Assembly: GCA_963576785.1 (NCBI GenBank)
Contig: OY756140.1
Location: forward strand, 3,844,001 to 3,908,000
Direction: 5' to 3'
DNA length: 64,000 nucleotides
Source of the DNA: Chlorophyllum brunneum
Taxonomy: Eukaryota > Basidiomycota > Agaricomycetes > Agaricales > Agaricaceae
Made by a program: the position numbers and the translations under genes. The notes beneath the pieces are model-generated. The model was given only the letters and a program-made list of their open reading frames with translations, was not told the DNA's origin and did no database searches. Positions 45,766 through 60,000 of the stretch are shown here, piece after piece (within the stretch, counting starts at the first letter, position 1; each line of letters starts with the position of its first letter).

Positions 45766-48700
45766 TCATGAATTATTACGGGTTGCCTCAAAATATGACC
45801 CGAATAACTTACGTTGTTCGTCCAATAAGACTCGACCTAGACTATGCGAATCGTTTCATACGTTCAGTAACGAGAATGCATACCATCCTAGTATCCAAAA
45901 TCTTGTGTGATTCGGTCGAAGGAGTGGGTGTACGATTGGTGATGGATGTACGAGTTCATGTACTATCTGGATAAAGATCTTGCAGAATTCATAACTAGCC
46001 TCACTGAAAGCCCATAGGCTCACTAAGAGAGATGCTTACAGTCACATGAAGAGAGTGTCCTCAGTTATCTATTGGTGGAGATATGCGTATCGAGAGTATA
46101 CAGGAGAAGGATGGTGAAACGGAAAAAAGAAGGAAAAATACCTCTATGTACCTATGTTTACCTTTATACAACAAGGAACGTTTGTCGGTCATGTGTCAGT
46201 GTAAGCAATCGGGCTTACACTCACAGAGGATTTTTCAGGTTGGAAATATTATTGTCAACTCATTCTCCTCTTTCTTTATGTGAACTCAAGACCACACTGA
46301 CTTACGTACTCACATCCGACTAGTGTTGGCAGGTTTTTCCATGTCAGGCCTTCCGATATGGATGTGCCTTCCTCATCGGTTGCCCAATTCCACTTTCCGA
46401 ACGGGATTATATCCTTACTCCTGTCGATGGCATGCTCATCAGAGTATTGGCATTGTGCTGTGAGTTTGTTGAGGCTACCTTATGTGGGAAGTAATATTTG
46501 TTCAACTTTGTCTGCTTGGCGACGCAACCCTTGCGAGTTCACATCACTCCATGACACCCACTTCAGGTCTTGAGCTTTTTTTCCGACTGAAATGGCAGCC
46601 GAACCCAACTTTTTTTGACATCAGCGGAATATCCTACCTCCATCTTAGTCCCTCGAATCCTGAAATGTTACAAAAAGATAAAAAATTCAGGACCCCCTTC
46701 AGTGCACGGCTTCATCGTTTCAAGGAATGCATTGATTGGGCCCTACTCCCTAATTTACGTCCTGGATTTTGTACTACGATCTAACAACGGCGCTTTCAAC
46801 TTCAAGAGGTAAGTCATTTTCAAAATGAGGCTAGGTTTATTGACTGATAGAAAAAATGCCAAGTCGCCTGCGCCATTATGTATACCCGACCGCCATTGGT
46901 AATACCACGTTCCGATCTTCTGAGTTTCAGTGGTCTTTTCTGATCCCTACGGCGAACAAGACTTGATTTCCCTGTTCACCGATATCCCCGGTACCTGGCT
47001 TGCACTGATAGCTTCTTTTGCCGCTCGTAAGGATACTGATTAAGGTTCCACGTGTAGCCGCGTCGCTGGTACCTTGAAATTCGCCTTGCCATCGCCGTTT
47101 TACTGAGACACCCGAAGACAATGTCAGTACTGAGAACGGGAGGATTTCTGCCCAGAGTATGATGAATTTTGACCAAATTCCAGGAGTCGAGACGTTCTAT
47201 TGGACTCAAACCCACGAGAAAAGATGGTATTCCACGATCTGTACCAAATAACGGTTTTCCTCGGTGATCTGTTCGAAAATGCACACGAGGGGGATGATAA
47301 TAATGGAAAGAAGAGATCTGGACGTACGGTTTGTACGTCATAACTTAAAAGTCTGGTTACGGGTAATTCTGACATGAAATTAAAGTATGTTATTACGGAA
47401 AGTGCCAGGGTGGACATCAATATCTTCTCCCATCGGGAGAATCTAGTTGTTACTAAATCCCTGTATCGCTCCCTGGGCATAAGAAGTTACTGGGATCTTC
47501 AGGGAAGAATGTGAAATCCGTCTTATCCGCGTGCCCAAAAGGGCTACGTTAGGCTACGGCGGTACAGGAGGAACTACACCGGTATGTCTATACCGCCGAA
47601 AATTTTTCATCAGTGCGACCTCAATCTCGAAGAGCGACGAACCCGTGGAAGCGGGGACAGCCTTTCCGAGAGTTGTGGGACTGTAATTCTCGATGACCAT
47701 TATGGGCTCTTCCTTGAGTTTCTTGCATGGACCCCCAGCGAAGATACCAGCCCGGGAGTAGAGTCTTGCTTCTCAAGGCAGGGTTTCCGAACCATAACTT
47801 TGTCATGACCTGAGTCCAGGGCCGATATCTGAGATAATCAGGCATCGATAGAACTGAGATGGCCTGTTCAATGTCACATTCATACGACGTCGTCTATGCT
47901 CCTCTAGGTAATAAAAGATCTTTTATTCAGGTTTGATCATAAGGCTTTCCTGCCCTTCTTACTCACTTACATCATAAGGAGATCCTCAAACCAACCCTAT
48001 CATAAGTTATGTCACGCCGGCGGGAAAAGCGGGTGCTAGGATTTGTCAAGAAAACTATGCGACACGGAATCAGTGTGAGAGAATCACTCATCTCTCCATT
48101 TCATCGAATAATGTTTTCCCACCACCTCCCCACGTTTTCTGAGTTCTCAGCCAATGTCACGGAAATCCTGATATTTTCATCATATATCAAAAGTCTGAGA
48201 GCCCAGGTGGGAGAACTTAACTGCGAGGCAACACAAACTAAAGTTCGTGAAACGTCTGTATATTCACAGCAAGGTTCCACACCACCATTTTACCTTTGGT
48301 GTGTGTTAATGCTATGTGCATGTTCTTCGTTCGTTGATTGTCAACCACACTTGTTGAAGTTGGTAAGGGTTACCTCGGAAACCACCGATGATTCCACCAC
48401 GCGTTCAAGCCACATACAGATGGTTATACCATAGTCCCAGTGTCCTCCAACCCTAGATACACTGTCGGTAGAGGATGGTAGAACCGAAGCCGACTCGGAT
48501 TATGCTGAAAAGAGTGGCCACTTACGAGACGGCCGAGCGCTGAGTCCTGGCCTTCACCACTTCAAGCAAAAAAATTATTTCGCATTGAGTTAGCTACATA
48601 TGATGAAATCTAAGTTCCTCAGGTTTGGGGCTGGGAGTTTGGAGTTTCATAATCTCAGCAGCATACTTCCAAAAAGGACCGAATTCTGTAGAAACTCAGC

Positions 48701-49664
48701 CGAGGAAGGCCAGGACCATCTCGCCATCGACCCAGGATTAAGAAAATATTTGGATACAAAGGTAATCGGATAAGTGCGGCTCGGTTGCAGGTGCACTGAA
48801 ATCGGCGATTCCTTTAGGCGGATTTTGAATCGTCTTCGTTGTGCGGCTATAGTTGTGATAAACATCGCTTTTTTCTCCCGCTTATCCTGAAGTATCAGAG
48901 TTAAGACATTTTGTTCTATATTATGAGAAGTTGATAAATTAGATGGGACTGCTACGCTTTCACGTTGGGAGGCATACGTCGTTGAGGCAAAGAGTAAGCA
49001 TATCGTTATTGTCTTTGAAATCATTTTCACCATTTCCAGGTCATCAATCGGTTATATTGGTTATATCGGTTTTAAGCCAGTCTTGTCTCAAAGGTAGACT
49101 CTGGAAGGCAGAACGACGCGAAGCCCGCCTCGGTTGAGTCCGTCGCTTTTAACATCGGTCAACGAGATGCATGTTTGGAGAAATGTGGTCTAGATACACA
49201 GTAAGATGACATATAGTTCAGCGTGAGTGATGAAGTGGCAGGAAAACCGCCCGTGAGTGGCTGAAACGTGGATGAGCAAAAGCAGACATTATACACAAGC
49301 AAGAAAGACTATGGACAGCAGTGCAGCAAGAGAGCAAGACACAAAGCATCACAGAGGAGTATCTGGTATGAAGGAAAATGGAAAGATGAAAGTCAAGCGT
49401 CGTCAGAGTTACATTAGCAATTGCAAAAAGAAACATCATCAAGATCGTAAAAGTCGTGAAAAGGTAGGCATTCTACGCCAGGCGGCAGAAGCAATGATAA
49501 CACCGTGTCTTGGGAGCATGCAGAGCTGTTGATAATCAAAGGGAAAGAGCATAGAGGGGTACAAGAAGTCATAGCATAGGGACGCTCCCAGAGCATCGAG
49601 GTCACAAAAGCCATATTGGTGGATGCAGTCATAACAGTCAGTGAGCCTAGTCAATCGCAGAGAA
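45766..49664. other. Gene-poor stretch between the tRNA and the large disordered gene
   Basis: I found no gene with a recognisable family or a convincing exon chain. The most protein-like frame is on the minus strand at 47341-46976 (SFLVGLSPIERLDSWN and neighbouring residues), which may be an exon of something I cannot name. Short frames at 46358-46812 and 47584-47845 are also unassigned. The right end should contain the 3' UTR of the large minus-strand gene. Confidence 0.35.
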
Positions 49665-52600
49665 TCAGACTCGGATTGGTCGCTGGGTGTTCCTGGCGGT
49701 TGAGGCAGGCGTAGCGCGTCCCTTGGGTCTTGGTCGATTGATCCTCAAGGTGTTTCCAGGTCTGTGTCACAAGATTAGCGCCAAGGAAATACTAGGCAAA
49801 TGATCAACTTACGTCGTGATACTCCCCATCCCAACTACATTCTCCTTCTGACCTGTTGACCTCGTGCTCGCTCCTGTACTTAGCTTTCCTCTGACTACAC
49901 TGGCGGATTCAGTAGATCCCTTTGGGCCTGTACTCCTCTTGGTCCAACCTAACGCCGTTCGCCTCGCGTTTGAGCCCACTCGAGGTCTGATAGTTCCGTT
50001 CGAACACTTCTGAGGTCCTGACTTGTTGGAATCTTCAAGTTTGGAGGAAGACGGTGGCTTGATCGAATCCGATATGGGTACTGCATGTGGAATGTTGATA
50101 TTCTTGTTCAGAAGCGGTTGCTGTAGTGTGGGCATAGCGAATGAACGCGGTGGAGCTTGGTGGAATGCCGGCGGCGAGTAGTGCGTCTCGGGCGAGGTAG
50201 GAGCTTTCGAGGGCCGGCTGTGGGGATAGGGAGATGGGCGAGAGTCCTTACGCGAACGCATGCGATGAGGCCGAAGCTCAGAGGGAAGGGGACCGTAGGT
50301 TTGAACAGAGTGTTCTAACAGGGCTTTCATTCCTTCGGCATGGTGAGGTGGTTGAAAAGCTAGCGAGAAGGGGGGTCAGCAGATAGGTGAGGTTTGAAAG
50401 GTCGGTGCTTACATTGAACGGCGAAAATCGAAAATGGAGTGTCTGACCATACTCGCTTACTCTCTGTCACAGTACTCTGAGCTTCATCTTGTAGCGCATA
50501 GTACCTTCTCAGTGCAATGATACCCCTCTCATCATCCCATAGCGACAATGGATCCTCAGGATTGGAGTGGATCGAGGCTGTATCACTCTCCACAATAAAT
50601 ACAGGTGGCATTTGAGCAGGACTATTGCTCTTCTCGGTAGCTAGGGAGTGTGTAGGCGATGTTACAGCGCTTGGCAGTTCCTCTTCAATCGTCTCATAAA
50701 CAGAGTCGGATCGAGAAGAACGAACCCGAGAATAGCGACGGCGGTGACCATGTCCACGAGCGCGGGCGCGAGATCGTGCGTGTGGAAGAGTGGATGTCGG
50801 GTGAGTGGTATTCGAGAGCATGACGTCGATTTCTGCCAGGTCGATGCTAGACATGGAACTGCCGGATACAGAGGAACTATCTGATGCCGAGAGAGGTGGG
50901 GTGTCACCACCGAAGCTTGACGTGTAAGTATTTGAGCGCGAGCGCGAGGCTGGAGGTGGGCGTGTGAAGACGGGGACAGGACGGACTGTTGGGAAGTCAG
51001 CGAAAACTTGGTGCATGAAAATTAAATTGAAGCCAACATACAGGATATCGATACATCTTCGCCATCACCAATGAAGCAACTGTCCTCCAAACTCGGTCTT
51101 TCCAGTAATCCATGCTGAGCTTGAACCATACGATCCGAGCCGAACTGGAAGGGGGGCGTAATCGATGGCCTCTCGACAATTCGGGCTTTGTTTGGAGACT
51201 CGTATTCGTCATAACAGTCTTGGTTGCCTTGGAAGATCGTATGTTTGCGCTTCTCCACACGTACACAAGGAGATGCCTCCATAATTGAACCTAAAGAGCA
51301 CCGACGGACATGGCCCCCACCAAGCATCTACACTGAATCAGATAACAGCCCACACATGAATATTTTTACATACCGTGATCATCGTATCATCCTCTCGTGC
51401 GGGACTGTGGACACTGTTCATACTCATGATGGAGAGCGGTCGGAACTGATGGGGTGGAAGAAGCCCAGGTTGAATGCGAGAATCGTCATCATAACCGAAA
51501 ACTGAATCGTCTGATGAAACGTTTGTGGGTTGCCCAGTCTTGTCAAATATAGAGTCCGAAAGATTGACTGATGTCTTTCTGTCATCGTCCATGATTGAGT
51601 CGTATGTTTGTTGCTGGGACGAGTGTGTGGGGAATGAGCCGGATTCTGCAATACCCCCTGGTGAAGCCGAAATCGAAGTCAGAGGCATTGTTTGGTCGGC
51701 CATCTCGAACATTTTGTCACCGATGCCTGGACGTCCCAGTCGCATGGCTGAAAAGTCACTCATGACCGAGTCAACAGAATCATTGAACCGATGTCCAGAT
51801 CTCCAGCCAGAGCGGGAAGCCATACTCGCGTTCGAATCGTTGCGATGGTGGAGGTTAAAGCTCCGATTATAGAGGCTCACAGGAGGTGCTTGGGATAAGG
51901 TTGACATGTTTGATTCACGACGATGATCGAGGCGAGTACCTTGGGGTCGGAAATAGAAGCTGGAAGCATCACTGTCAACTCTCCTTCTTCTTGAGGCGTG
52001 GTGGAGGAACGAGAAAGTGTCGTCGATCGAAAAAGACATAGAGAGGTCCTGGGAAGATGGGCGCTCTTGTAAACTTGATAAACCAAAGTCGAATGGGTCG
52101 GCAACCCCTGCGTTGATAATGCGACCGTAGGAAGATACGGAAGCGATGCTGAGGACAGAGTCGTGCGTACGATGGCGGCCGTTACTGGAAGTGGGAGGAG
52201 GATAGAACCCGGGGCGCTGGGAGTTGAATTCAAATCCACGACGAACTTCCTCGAACGAATCAAACCCGGTGAAACTGGAGACGGAAGAAGCGTGCGAGTG
52301 CCTGTAAATGGACCTCCTTGCCTGAAGGAATCTTTCGCTGGCATCAGAATTAGCCCGAGGACGTGGCTGGGGAATATCCGAAACGTTGCCCAAGATTGAG
52401 TGGAATAGGGAATCATCCTCAAGAACCAAGGGAGAGGAAGAAGACGAGAGCGAGCGAGTGTGAGATGGCGGAGGAATGATATCAGAAAGGGTAAGTGGCT
52501 CCCCCTTCCTTACTGATCCAGAGGACCCAAGGCGAGCTAGACCTCCGAACCTAAAAGATGTGTCGAGTTCCCCATCGGACTGGCGCGATTTGCCGGACAA

Positions 52601-55600
52601 GCTCGAAGAGAACGTGCTATTAGGGGTCGGGTCGGCGCTGACAATAACACGATCGGGACCCTCAGCAGAATCAACATTAAGACTCGATCCAAATGTGCTG
52701 GTGGGTTCTTGAACACTAGCAAGCCTGGAGGCACTATCGACGTGGAAAGATGAGCTTCCAGCGGTTTCTTCACGTTTCGTGGACTGCGTTTTGAAGGGGC
52801 TCGGCTTTCTGGCATCGACCAATTTTGACATTTCATAAATATCAAAGGCTTCAGGCTCATCGCTCTCCTGCCCAGTGACTTCCCCCTGATATGTGCACGA
52901 CTTTTCCCAGACAGCGCGCGGCCTCTCTATAGATTGTTCATCTCCACTCATCTTCGAGAAGTCGAGGGAGACTCTGCTCGACACCCCACCAGGGTTGTAC
53001 TCCAAAGGAAGGGGAGGAACGGGGGGAACTTCGACACTAAGCAAACCACCGAATCCGCATCTCAAATCGACTGTCGCTGGGGTCTTGAACGCATTCTCCA
53101 ATTGCTCCACGAAGCTACGACGATCCGACGCTCCTGATTCATTCAGCTTTTGCAGCTCTCCCGTGAAGTCGAAAGACTTCTTCGTATCGGCTTCCAGATC
53201 GGACTCGGCATCTGCGTGTTCACCATCGTCTATCTCTCCTTGTACACCTCCATCCCTAGTTAGAGAAGCACGGAATACGGGCATTTCCATGATTTCGGGT
53301 GGCATGTGCGAAACTTCGAGCAACGCCGAACGTGGGTGTTCAACTTCATCGACTTCATTACGGGTGAACCTTTTGTTGAAATCAAACGTATCGTCGTCAT
53401 CGCCCCGATCAGAATTGGCCTTGAGGATGAACTGCAGCTCGTCGGGAATATCAGAGTCAGGGTCAGAGGCGTCAAGTTCGGGTACCGCATAGCACGAGAC
53501 ATCAGAACCTCCAAGAGTCCCGGGCATTCTCCCCCTCTTCTTCCCTACGGCAACCGGCATGTTGGCAAGTGCAGCAGCATTCGTATTTGATCCAGAGCCC
53601 AAATGACGACCAGACCCCAAGGGGCCAGAACTTGTATCAGTCGTCGAAACATCCGCCGGAACAGAGAGCAAAGAGCAGCGCTTTCGGAGGAAAGCACTCG
53701 CTCGCCGACCTAGTGACGCTGGCGGGGAGATGGAGCCCTTGATGACACTAGAAATATTCGAGGCGGCGGAAGCAGGGGCAAAAATGGAGGACGCTGATGC
53801 CTTCAGAGTGGCCTTCCCATCGAAGGCGACGGGGATCTTTGACGCGCGGGGCTTGGGGGGCCGGAGAGGATGGAAGACAGGCTCGGGGTCGGGTTCTGGG
53901 CCTGGGGTCATAGTGCGATTGTGACTCTTCTTCCACGTGCCAGTCTTCGAAGGTGTAGCACTGGGGGAGACATTCTCCTTGTTACTCTCCTTCGCGGCCT
54001 TCCTTTCCTTCATGGGCGAAAGCTGCTGTAGTAAAACCGACCAAGGAGCGATCTGTTGGCCAATACCCAGCTCACTGGGTTTCTTTCTGATGGTCGCCTC
54101 ATTACTATTGCTCGAATAAATGGGGGTAGTAAGAGTCTTTGTCGCGTTCCCTCTCGACTGCGCATACGGTCGAAGCGAGGTGATAGAGGCTGTGCTGGCG
54201 CGCGAACTGAGAGTTTTTGGGCCACTGATTTGGAGAGCACCTGGGCTCTTATTCTTCAAAGGGCTATCGTTTCTGAGCGGAGCTTTCTTGAGGGGACTGT
54301 TGTTGAGATCAACATCAGATCGAACCGAATCGAGGATATCGGCGGGAAATGGAGGAGGACGAAGTGGAGTGATATCTGGAGTGGCGGGGGTTGCCTCGAG
54401 ATCCAGGTTGTTGATGAGCTGCGCCAGATCGTTCGTCGCCGCATCAAGAATAGACAAAACACCTGTCCAAGTAAATAACCATGTATTAGCATCGAAAGCG
54501 CTCTTTTACCCGAGGTACGTACCTTCTTCATCCTCGTAAACTGCACGAGGGCGCGCCCTTCCAAGCATCTGCTCGGACATTGGCCTAATACGTTGCTTCT
54601 TCACGGGGGTGGTCTGGGGCGCCTCAACCTTCTCACCCTCTTTCAAAATGCCACCATACACGAGCGAATCGTGAATGTCCTCCGTATCCTCCTCATGACC
54701 GTCCGCTGTGGCCTCCTCGATCGTGACGATGGGGAAGGCACTACTGAATCTCTTTTGAATTTCTTCCTCCGTATCAACGTCCATACCGTGGCCCTGACTC
54801 GACGCGACCTCAGGAAACACATCCGAAATCAAAACTCTCCGTCTGCCTTCCAGCGACCGCTTGCTATCCTTCCCTTCATCCCCTTTCTCCTTCTTTCTTT
54901 TCCGCTTCTCCTTCTTGATCTCCCTCTTTCCGCTCTCTAGGCCTTCTTCGTCCCACCTCACACTTCCACGACTTTCACGAGTTGAGGCCGAGGCTCCAGA
55001 GCTCGAAGCCGTGGACAATGGCCTCAACGAAGACGCGGTGCTGATCGTCGAGCCCATGCGTTCCTTGGCTCTCATACCGAGACCTTCCACGGACAATCGG
55101 TCTGGTTGAAGAGCAACCGAGGATGCGGTGGAGCCACTACGAGCGGATGGTAGACGCATCGACGACGGTAGACCAAGCCCGAGAATCGAACGCTTCTTCT
55201 TCCCTAATGTCTGCGCCTTGTTCCCGTTGATATAATCCGGGCTCGCAGTAAGTGCTCCAACTTCGAAGCTCGAGGTGGAGAGGCGAAGGGTCCCCTCGCT
55301 CTCTTTCTTTTCCTTCCTCTCCTTCCTCTCTTTCCTTTCTTTCTTCTCTTTCTTCTCTTTTTTCTCCTTCTTATCTCGGACAGTACACTCCAGATTCTCA
55401 TTCTCCCTCCGTTCCTTCTCTCTCTTATCTTTCTTATCCTTCTTGTCCTTCTTGTCCTTCTTGTCCTTCTTCTCCCGAATTGTGCCATTTCTGGAGCCGT
55501 TCTCGCTGACGCTCATTGGTGCCCAACTTCCCATACGAGCTAGGGACTTGACTGAGCGGATAGCCCGAAGCGCAATAGAGCCCTGCTCCTTAGCATTGCT

Positions 55601-56622
55601 AGCGACATTAGGAGGGGCGAGAAAACCATTCAGGGTTGAAGCCGGCGTCGCTGAGCGCGAAGGTGGTGGTACGGGTGACGGCGCACGACACGCCTCCTTC
55701 AGGGATTCTGGAGTGAATGACCGCTGACCCCGTCTCGGAAGACGTGATGGCTCGGGGTCAGAAGCTGTAGAGGCTTTTGCGTCCAAAAGGCCCATGTTGA
55801 TAGGCGTGTTGAGAAGGATCCCGGAGTCCAGGGAGTTAAAGCGAGCCCGAGCATCTTGGTTAAACCTGAGCGGGTCAGGAGCTGTTTAATAAAGGGAGAG
55901 GTCAGCTTATGAACGAAAGTCAAAGACGTAGGGACTTGCTTTTGGATCGTACAGCCACTTCTGGAGCTATAAACGAAAATAAGTCAGAACTCAAAGAATT
56001 CGAATGGTGGTAGAGAGATACATTTCGCGCGCTTTGTGTTCTCTTTTTCCTTAGAGTCTTTCCTCCCCCTTCCAATACTCCACCACTTCTTATCCTCCTC
56101 CTTCACCTTGAGCACGGCACTAGAAACGGGAGCATTCTTGGGCATATTGGGAACATTCGTCACTTCTCCTAGAGCCCCCCAGCTCATCCCATTCAAAGCG
56201 CCGCGAGACTTCTGCTTCTTAACGACGACAACATCACTGAATTCGGGATCATTGGTAGGATCCACGTAGATCTCAAAGCCGCCTCGAGCAGAGGAACTAC
56301 CCGCTCCAATAGGACGAACGACATCAGAAAGATCCTTGTCTCTGTCTTTGGAACCAACGCCGAGAAGCCCTAGTTTGGACTTCCTTGGAACGAGGCGCTT
56401 GCGAGCGGGTGCGTCGGCTTTCGGGGCAATCATGGACGGTGTTACGGATGCCCATGAGCTCTCGAAGGAGTTGGAGAAGGAATTACCTCCTTCGGAAGAC
56501 ATTCCGGCGGCAGATGGTGTAGCGGAGACTAGACGGATGGACGAGGGTTGAGATGGTTCTTGCTCATGATATGGAGTAGCAGCGGTGGATGGTTTTAGGA
56601 GCGTTGGCATAGTACTTCGCAT
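49665..56622 (-). CDS. Very large serine-rich disordered protein, lysine/glutamate repeat tract
   Basis: About ten exons encode roughly 2,200 residues. The start is MRSTMPTLLKPSTA; the last exon reads PGNTLRINRPRPKGRATPAS and ends TQRPIRV, stop at 49665-49667. Blocks that look conserved rather than random are LQKWLYDPKATPDPLRFNQD, EEGVLSILDAATNDLAQLIN, IAPWSVLLQQLSP, ALLEVSHMPPEIMEMPVFRA, MLGGGHVRRCSLGSIMEASP followed by CVRVEKRKH, and ALRRYYALQDEAQSTVTESK. Between them lie long Ser/Pro-rich disordered regions with many SP/TP sites. At 55270-55480 a tract of KKDKKDK and KKEKKEKKERK repeats is strongly basic. Splicing from exon 1 (end near 56022) to the short LQKWLYDPK exon is not in phase as I read it, so the donor there is uncertain. 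I recognise the overall architecture as a conserved agaricomycete hypothetical, with no assigned function. Confidence 0.75.
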
Positions 56623-57049
56623 GAATCGTAGAACTGCGTAAGGTCTTGAAATTCGTTAGATTTGCTTGAAATGACTGGCGGGATTTTGCAACGAAATCTT
56701 GCTGTGCGTGAACGAAAAAAAAGGTATCGTGAAAAAAAAACTTGTAGCGGTAAACGTCTTGACGTCCGTAAGCTGCGTTATGGCGTTACTTTTTTGGTAT
56801 TTGTTTCCAAATTATAGGATCTTTGTGCGAAAATCATGTTAGCACTTGCAGATGCAAATGAGAGGATTGACTTACCTTCACAGTGCGTACCTTCAGGTTA
56901 TCAATTACCAACACACACCAGCCTCGCAGTCGGCGAGCTTACCGCCTTACGAGCTCTGGGTTCTGGTGGTGAAGATATGTAGTCTGCGAGTAGAGAACAA
57001 CGAACTTGGCGCCAGACGCGTCGATTCAACACTGGTCACGTGATCGTCG

Positions 57050-60000
57050 TTTCCATTCAACAGCCAAATTCAACCAAATAGTGTTCACCTACCCTTACAT
57101 CCACGAGGCTGCAACCATCACTACGCCTCAAGGTCCCAAGACTAGAGGACAATGAAACTGAACTTATTTTAAGGCTTGGATGTTATTGCGACAATAAATT
57201 GTCCGACCTTAAGGTCTTGCCTACAATGAGATTCTCGTAGTCTTCGCAATTGGCAATTTCGCATCCGAGTCCCAATGCCAGGATCGGACCAAACCTGCAT
57301 GTAAAGGAGGTTGAATAAACATCACAACCATGGTATTCACCACAGACCCATGTGCGCTCCGATGACGATCGGGGCGGTTCCCGTTCGGCGCAAAGCCGAC
57401 AGACAAGTGGTGCCTAGAACCACCTGTTTTGATAACACCGTCAAACGTGTACGATTTATACGATTTAACGGAGTAATGAAGCCTTCACCATATCTGAAGG
57501 ATTTCCACCGATTACTTTCCCCCCTCGTATGGATACTTTTGCCTGACCGGCGCCATCAACCCGACATATAACTACCGAGCGTCTTATTTAAATCGGCTGT
57601 CCGGCGGAGGCACCTCTCCAACTCCAAATGTCCACCCCATTGTTGATGTCACAGAAGTGCTTGATGGAAACTTGATGCAAATCATTGACTGGACAAACCC
57701 AGGATGTCATTAGGCCCGATGACCAGAAATGTCGCTGACTGTGGGCTGAAACGCATCGGTGCTAACTCGGCCGCAAGCCTATTCTCAAAGTCTCACAGCT
57801 TGTTGCGTATACATGAAAATCTCAGGGAACAGGCTTACTGGGTCTAATCAACCAAGTAACGCTATGCCGACATCGATGCGATCTTCACTGGCTCCAGAGT
57901 CAACGCGGCCTTGACACCCATCAATGTTCACAAATGGGCAATGACTGTGATAGCTCATGCACGACAACCGATTTAGGTTTTTGATTCCAATTTCATTACT
58001 TCCTCCACCGACATCGGCTGTCTAAGCTCCAATATCTCCAAAACGCTGGTGGGCGTACGCTCCCCAGATAGCTCCGGGACCCTTGATAGGAGTTAAAACT
58101 GTATTGGTATGGGAGAAGCTTTGGGTTCATGTGTTGACCGCCCCCAAAGAATTCCCCTCACAGGTTCTTTTCCTTGCGACGGGATCACTATCTAAGCGAA
58201 AGGATCCTGGAGTTCGACAAGTGATTCCTTTCGACCACCGAAATCTTGATGTCAGCTCGCTTAACGCGGCCCTTGCCTTCGCTGATTTACCCCGGCGTTT
58301 GCCAACGTTCTCCGGGTGCCGTCTGGGGTTTTCCAACTGTCTGAGTTTTTCCAGGTGCAGAACACGCAAGACAACCGTTCGTTGTTACGATGTCGCAATG
58401 GAGATATAGAGATCGTACGTTGAGCGGATATATCATTTTCATCACCGATTTAAAGTTGAAAGCTACAGAACTCACTGATGGAGACTGACATGTCCACACC
58501 CTTGAGGCATTGCGCTCATATAGCTTCAGATGTGCCCCCAGTGCCAACGATAGCTACCAGGTCAATTATTATCAAGCTGCTCCAATTCAATTGATGCCAT
58601 TACCACCTCCCATTTATGGCAGAATCCCCGAACTTGCGTTGCGCGATTAGACGTCCAATCATAGATCCAGTATACCATCAGAACACTAGAACACCAGTTC
58701 CCGGCGGGGTTGGTTGACTTGTTGCGATGTCATCCCCGCGAATACCTAGCGCCCCATGCCCGAGAACACATGATGCACAGCGACGTACTCAGCCTCAGCC
58801 GTCCTTGATTCCATTTTCTGCGTCAGCTCGTTCTCGTCATGGCCACCCCTCTTAGTCATGGCAAACATACCACTCCAGCGACAGGAACGGCATTAGAGAA
58901 ACAGGGGTGGATAATAAAACTTTGTTAGTCGAGCAAAGTAGCGGAGGTAGATAGGCTTGCAGGTTTGGGGATAGCATCAGTTCTTACGACTAGCTCTGGT
59001 GCATGACCAACACTGACAGGATATTCCCAAATCCGCCAAGGGAAGCCGGGCGCCATATGATCAGCTCATGTGTTAAAGTATTGTCAGGTACGTAATTGGG
59101 TCCTCTTGCAACGTTTCTCAACACTCACATCTGCTTCACGTCTGCTTCCATGCAATAGGGGTTCGTCGGGGGTGTGACCCTAATGTAGATATAAACAAAA
59201 CTTATGGGAACTCCAATCCGAATATGAACGACTGCCTGTGAATGGTGGTCTGCCGAACGGATAAGATGCATTGTCCACTGCATGAGATAGTATAAGTCTG
59301 TTGGCAGTAACGGGGACATTATCCACAAGAAAAGCTATGTGGGAGGTCCCCCACCGCAGCTCATCCGCCATTTCAATCTGGGAATTGGCTGCTAGTCGGC
59401 AGTGGATGGGTTTCTCTTTACCTACGGGCCGTATACCGTACTGTGAGGGTTCAAGTTCTGAGAAACATGTATGTCAGTAATGCTGACAGGGCTTCCTTGG
59501 GGGTAACCCCACACCGGTGTGCCCGTAGTACTTGACCCCGTATGTGATGTTGAAACAGTACCTATAAACCATGGTTCTTCTGTTCATCATCGAAAACCTT
59601 TTCCTAGCTGTCTGGGACCCTCTAAATAGCCGTCAAGAGTCCCTGGATCTTTGCTCCTGGATTACCCCAAATCGTAGTCAGATTTCCAATGGACAACAAG
59701 CGTCCCGTCTCACAAAAGAATACAACAAACACTCACTTGAGGCCTGGGATGTGACTTCATGATCCGCAACCACATAAGAGTTTCTTTCAAAACGACAATC
59801 CCAGATAACGATCAGTATTCATCTCGTCACACCACTGTCGGTGCTTACCATTAGCGGGGTCGTTGAGATAATTATAACTCACACACGAGCTTCCTCAGCC
59901 GAAGACCAAATCGGAAAGACTTCCTCGATGAGGTTGACGGATCCCGATATGTCCGTCGCGTCTTTGACGGACGATTGATCACATGGTCATGCAAAGAAGT

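Noticed and set aside
52893..53492. 199-codon plus-strand frame
   Set aside because: Antisense shadow of the large disordered protein.
55275..55727. Phe/Ser/Leu repeat frame on the plus strand, looking like a membrane protein
   Set aside because: Antisense of the lysine/glutamate repeat tract. The hydrophobic runs are an artefact of AAG/GAG codons.
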